The translations under genes and the position numbers were made by a program. Under the pieces are notes generated by a model, which was not told where the DNA came from, made no database searches, and was given only the letters and a program-made list of their open reading frames with translations. A stretch of DNA of 7,203 nt from JBLFWJ01 sp047611425 (lineage in GTDB: Bacteria; Bacteroidota; Bacteroidia; UBA10329): contig JBLFWJ010000167.1 in the NCBI GenBank assembly GCA_047611425.1, forward strand, positions 1 to 7,203, written 5' to 3'. Below, piece after piece: positions 5,761 to 7,203 of this stretch (position 1 is its first letter; each line of letters begins with the position of its first letter).

Positions 5761-6860
5761 CACTGATTTATTTCTTCACTACCAAATTGAAGTAGGAATG
5801 CTTTAATGAACGGGTTCAAATCTCCATCCATCACAGCTGGAACATTTGATGTTTCATGAGCGGATCGTAGGTCTTTCACCAATTTGTAAGGATGAAAAAC
5901 GTAGTTCCGAATCTGAGCTCCGAACTCAACTTTCATTTTAGACCCTTCAACCTCCGCCCGCTTCTCAAGTCGTTTTCTTAACTCAAGATCATATAACTGA
6001 GATTTAAGCAACTTGAGTGCAGCTTCACGATTGGCCAATTGAGAACGACTTTCCGTATTTCTGATAATGATTCCACTTGGAGCGTGCGTTACACGAACTC
6101 CAGTTTCAACCTTATTCACGTTCTGTCCACCTGCTCCACCCGATCGGAAAGTATCCCACGTAATGTCAGCCGGATTAATATCAATCTCGATTGTATCGTC
6201 CACCATTGGATAGACAAACACGGATGCAAAAGAAGTATGCCTTCTTGCATTGCTATCAAATGGCGAAATTCTTACGAGCCGATGAACCCCATTTTCACCT
6301 TTCAAATTACCGTAGGCAAAATCACCTTCTATTTGAAGTGAACAAGATCTAATTCCAGCAATGTCATCTTCCTGAACATCGGTTTGGGTGACCTTGAAGC
6401 CATTCTTCTCGCCCCACATAATATACATCCGCATGAGCATTCCTGCCCAATCGCAACTCTCCGTGCCTCCAGCTCCGGAATTTATTTCCAAGATCGTATT
6501 CAACTCATCACCCTCATCACCTAACATATTCTTGAATTCGAGGTCTTCCAATAATTCCATGAAAGGTGCTTGTGCTGCACTCACTTCCTCCTCGCTTGCC
6601 TCGCCTTCTTTATGGAAATCGAACATGATGTTCAAATCTTCCAAACCGGAAGTTGCTTTCTGAAATGCATTGGTCCACACCTTTTTGCCATTCATCTTTT
6701 TAAGGAATGCTTCGGCTTTTTCAGGTTCGTCCCAAAAGCCTGGCGAAGCGGTGGTCTGCTCCTCTTCCTCAATCTCGCGAAGCTTTTGGTCTATCTCCAA
6801 ATAGCCCTGCAACTTATCGAGTCTGTTCTGTAATTCGGTCAGCTGTTCGGCTGTAATCAT
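5760..6860 (-). CDS. prfB: Peptide chain release factor 2
   Basis: Recognises UAA and UGA stop codons in the ribosomal A site and triggers peptide release. The 366 residues are the normal length. An N-terminal coiled-coil region (about 1-110) contains the RF2-type PGFWDEPEKA (40-49). The codon-recognition tripeptide SPF is at 199-201, within ISPFDSNARRHTSF; SPF marks RF2, while RF1 has PxT. The catalytic GGQ is at 244-246 in SGGAGGQNVNK, and the residue aligned with E. coli position 246, just upstream of it, is Ser240. The C-terminus has GAQIRNYVFHPYKLVKD. The gene is one uninterrupted frame: at the place where many prfB genes have an in-frame UGA and +1 shift, this gene reads GGC TAT TTG GAG (6806-6795), so autoregulation by frameshifting is absent. 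It is driven by a promoter at 6929-6900 and overlaps the arsC-like start by one base. Confidence 0.97.
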   Translation of the reverse strand: MITAEQLTELQNRLDKLQGYLEIDQKLREIEEEEQTTASPGFWDEPEKAEAFLKKMNGKKVWTNAFQKATSGLEDLNIMFDFHKEGEASEEEVSAAQAPFMELLEDLEFKNMLGDEGDELNTILEINSGAGGTESCDWAGMLMRMYIMWGEKNGFKVTQTDVQEDDIAGIRSCSLQIEGDFAYGNLKGENGVHRLVRISPFDSNARRHTSFASVFVYPMVDDTIEIDINPADITWDTFRSGGAGGQNVNKVETGVRVTHAPSGIIIRNTESRSQLANREAALKLLKSQLYDLELRKRLEKRAEVEGSKMKVEFGAQIRNYVFHPYKLVKDLRSAHETSNVPAVMDGDLNPFIKAFLLQFGSEEINQ

Positions 6861-6876
6861 CGTTTCTGAACTTAGA

Positions 6877-6895
6877 AAAGGTCACCTCGACCTCT
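6877..6895 (-). promoter_or_regulatory. Short hairpin in the prfB leader
   Basis: On the minus strand AGAGGTC (6895-6889), loop GAGGT (6888-6884) and GACCTTT (6883-6877) form seven pairs including one G-U, followed by TCTAAG. It would lie at the very 5' end of the prfB message, given a start near 6893. It could stabilise that end, or act as a weak terminator for recX read-through; the T-run is only four bases long. Chance is possible. Confidence 0.25.
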
Positions 6896-6899
6896 ATCG

Positions 6900-6929
6900 C
6901 AAATGTAAGTGTTGGTAGGCTATGCCAAA
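6900..6929 (-). promoter_or_regulatory. Bacteroidota-type promoter for prfB and the arsC-like gene
   Basis: On the minus strand, TTTG (6929-6926), 18 bases, then TACATTTG (6907-6900) match both promoter boxes without mismatch. The -33 box falls in the last sense codons of recX and the -7 box lies 13 bases past its stop. The predicted start is near 6893, leaving a leader of about 33 bases. This separates prfB from recX as its own transcription unit. Confidence 0.65.
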
Positions 6930-7203
6930 TCCGTTTTCTCATTCAAAACCTCATAGATTAAATCGGTTTCGAAACCACGTTGAGCAGCAAACCGAACCAA
7001 GGCGGCTTTCCGTTTGTAGGGATTCTTTTCCTTCACCCGATTCAGCTTTTCGTCAATCGTTTTTCGAAGTCGATCCATGTATTCATCTTCATCAATTTGA
7101 TAGAGTGCTTTTTGCATCATCTTCTTATCAATTCGGTGAACGGAAAGTCCCGCTCGAATCTTCAGTCTGCCCCAACCCTTCATCCTGAACTTACCTCGCA
7201 CAT
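6920..7203 (-). CDS. recX: RecX-family regulatory protein, C-terminal part (start lies outside the window)
   Basis: About 94 codons of the 3' end are visible; the start lies beyond base 7203. RecX binds the RecA filament and modulates its recombinase and coprotease activity. The visible sequence has the family's repeated three-helix pattern: GKFRMKGWGRLKIRAGL, then HRIDKKMMQKALYQIDEDEY, and a last repeat ending AAQRGFETDLIYEVLNE. A Lys/Arg-rich helix (EKNPYKRKAALVRF) lies between. The form with KxWGRxKI matches RecX of Bacteroidota. The in-frame GTG at 7201 is not taken as a start, because RecX proteins are normally about 150-160 residues and the frame stays open at the edge. The stop is TAG at 6922-6920, and its last codons hold the -33 box of the prfB promoter. 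Confidence 0.85.
   Translation of the reverse strand, partial: VRGKFRMKGWGRLKIRAGLSVHRIDKKMMQKALYQIDEDEYMDRLRKTIDEKLNRVKEKNPYKRKAALVRFAAQRGFETDLIYEVLNEKTDLA

Noticed and set aside
1..7203. Mobile element, CRISPR array, tRNA, rRNA, fluoride riboswitch or defence system
   Set aside because: No terminal repeats, transposase or integrase motifs, spaced direct repeats, tRNA-like cloverleaf or riboswitch-like leader were seen. The gene content is housekeeping plus secreted surface proteins.

Overview
The window comes from a free-living Bacteroidota, most likely a marine or aquatic member of Flavobacteriales. The evidence is two proteins with type IX secretion (T9SS) type A C-terminal sorting domains, signal peptides that appear to leave an N-terminal Gln, AT-rich leaders without Shine-Dalgarno sequences, and promoter-like sites of the Bacteroidota form TTTG-N17..20-TAnnTTTG. 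The genus is not decidable from this sequence. Most of it is ordinary chromosomal sequence. I see no mobile element, CRISPR array, tRNA or rRNA, and no gene-free stretch longer than about 140 bases.

Layout, mostly on the minus strand and read right to left. At 7203-6920 is the 3' part of recX (RecA modulator). A well-formed promoter lying across the recX stop codon drives prfB (release factor 2, 6860-5760), which is coupled by a TGATG junction to an ArsC/YfgD-family thioredoxin-fold gene (5760-5422). Next comes the only plus-strand gene, a 56-residue membrane protein of unknown function (5247-5417). It appears to be a self-contained unit: a promoter (5198-5229) bracketed by a dyad, the ORF, and an intrinsic terminator (5450-5472) embedded in the 3' coding sequence of the convergent arsC-like gene. 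fumC (class II fumarase, 5105-3714) follows.

The left half is one tightly packed minus-strand operon. It starts at a probable promoter (3668-3640) and contains a 631-residue secreted multidomain T9SS protein, 21 bases, a 331-residue T9SS protein, 6 bases, a PAP2-type membrane phosphatase, an 8-base overlap, and the first 41 codons of crcB (FluC fluoride channel), which runs off the window. The two T9SS proteins seem to share a divergent beta-sandwich domain just before their sorting domains, so they may be relatives or partners at the cell surface. Why they are co-transcribed with a lipid phosphatase and a fluoride exporter is not explained by the sequence.

The items most worth a second look are the plus-strand small membrane protein with its own promoter and terminator, the shared unnamed domain in the T9SS pair, and prfB, which lacks the usual autoregulatory frameshift site. 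I found nothing I would call a new defence or mobile system.
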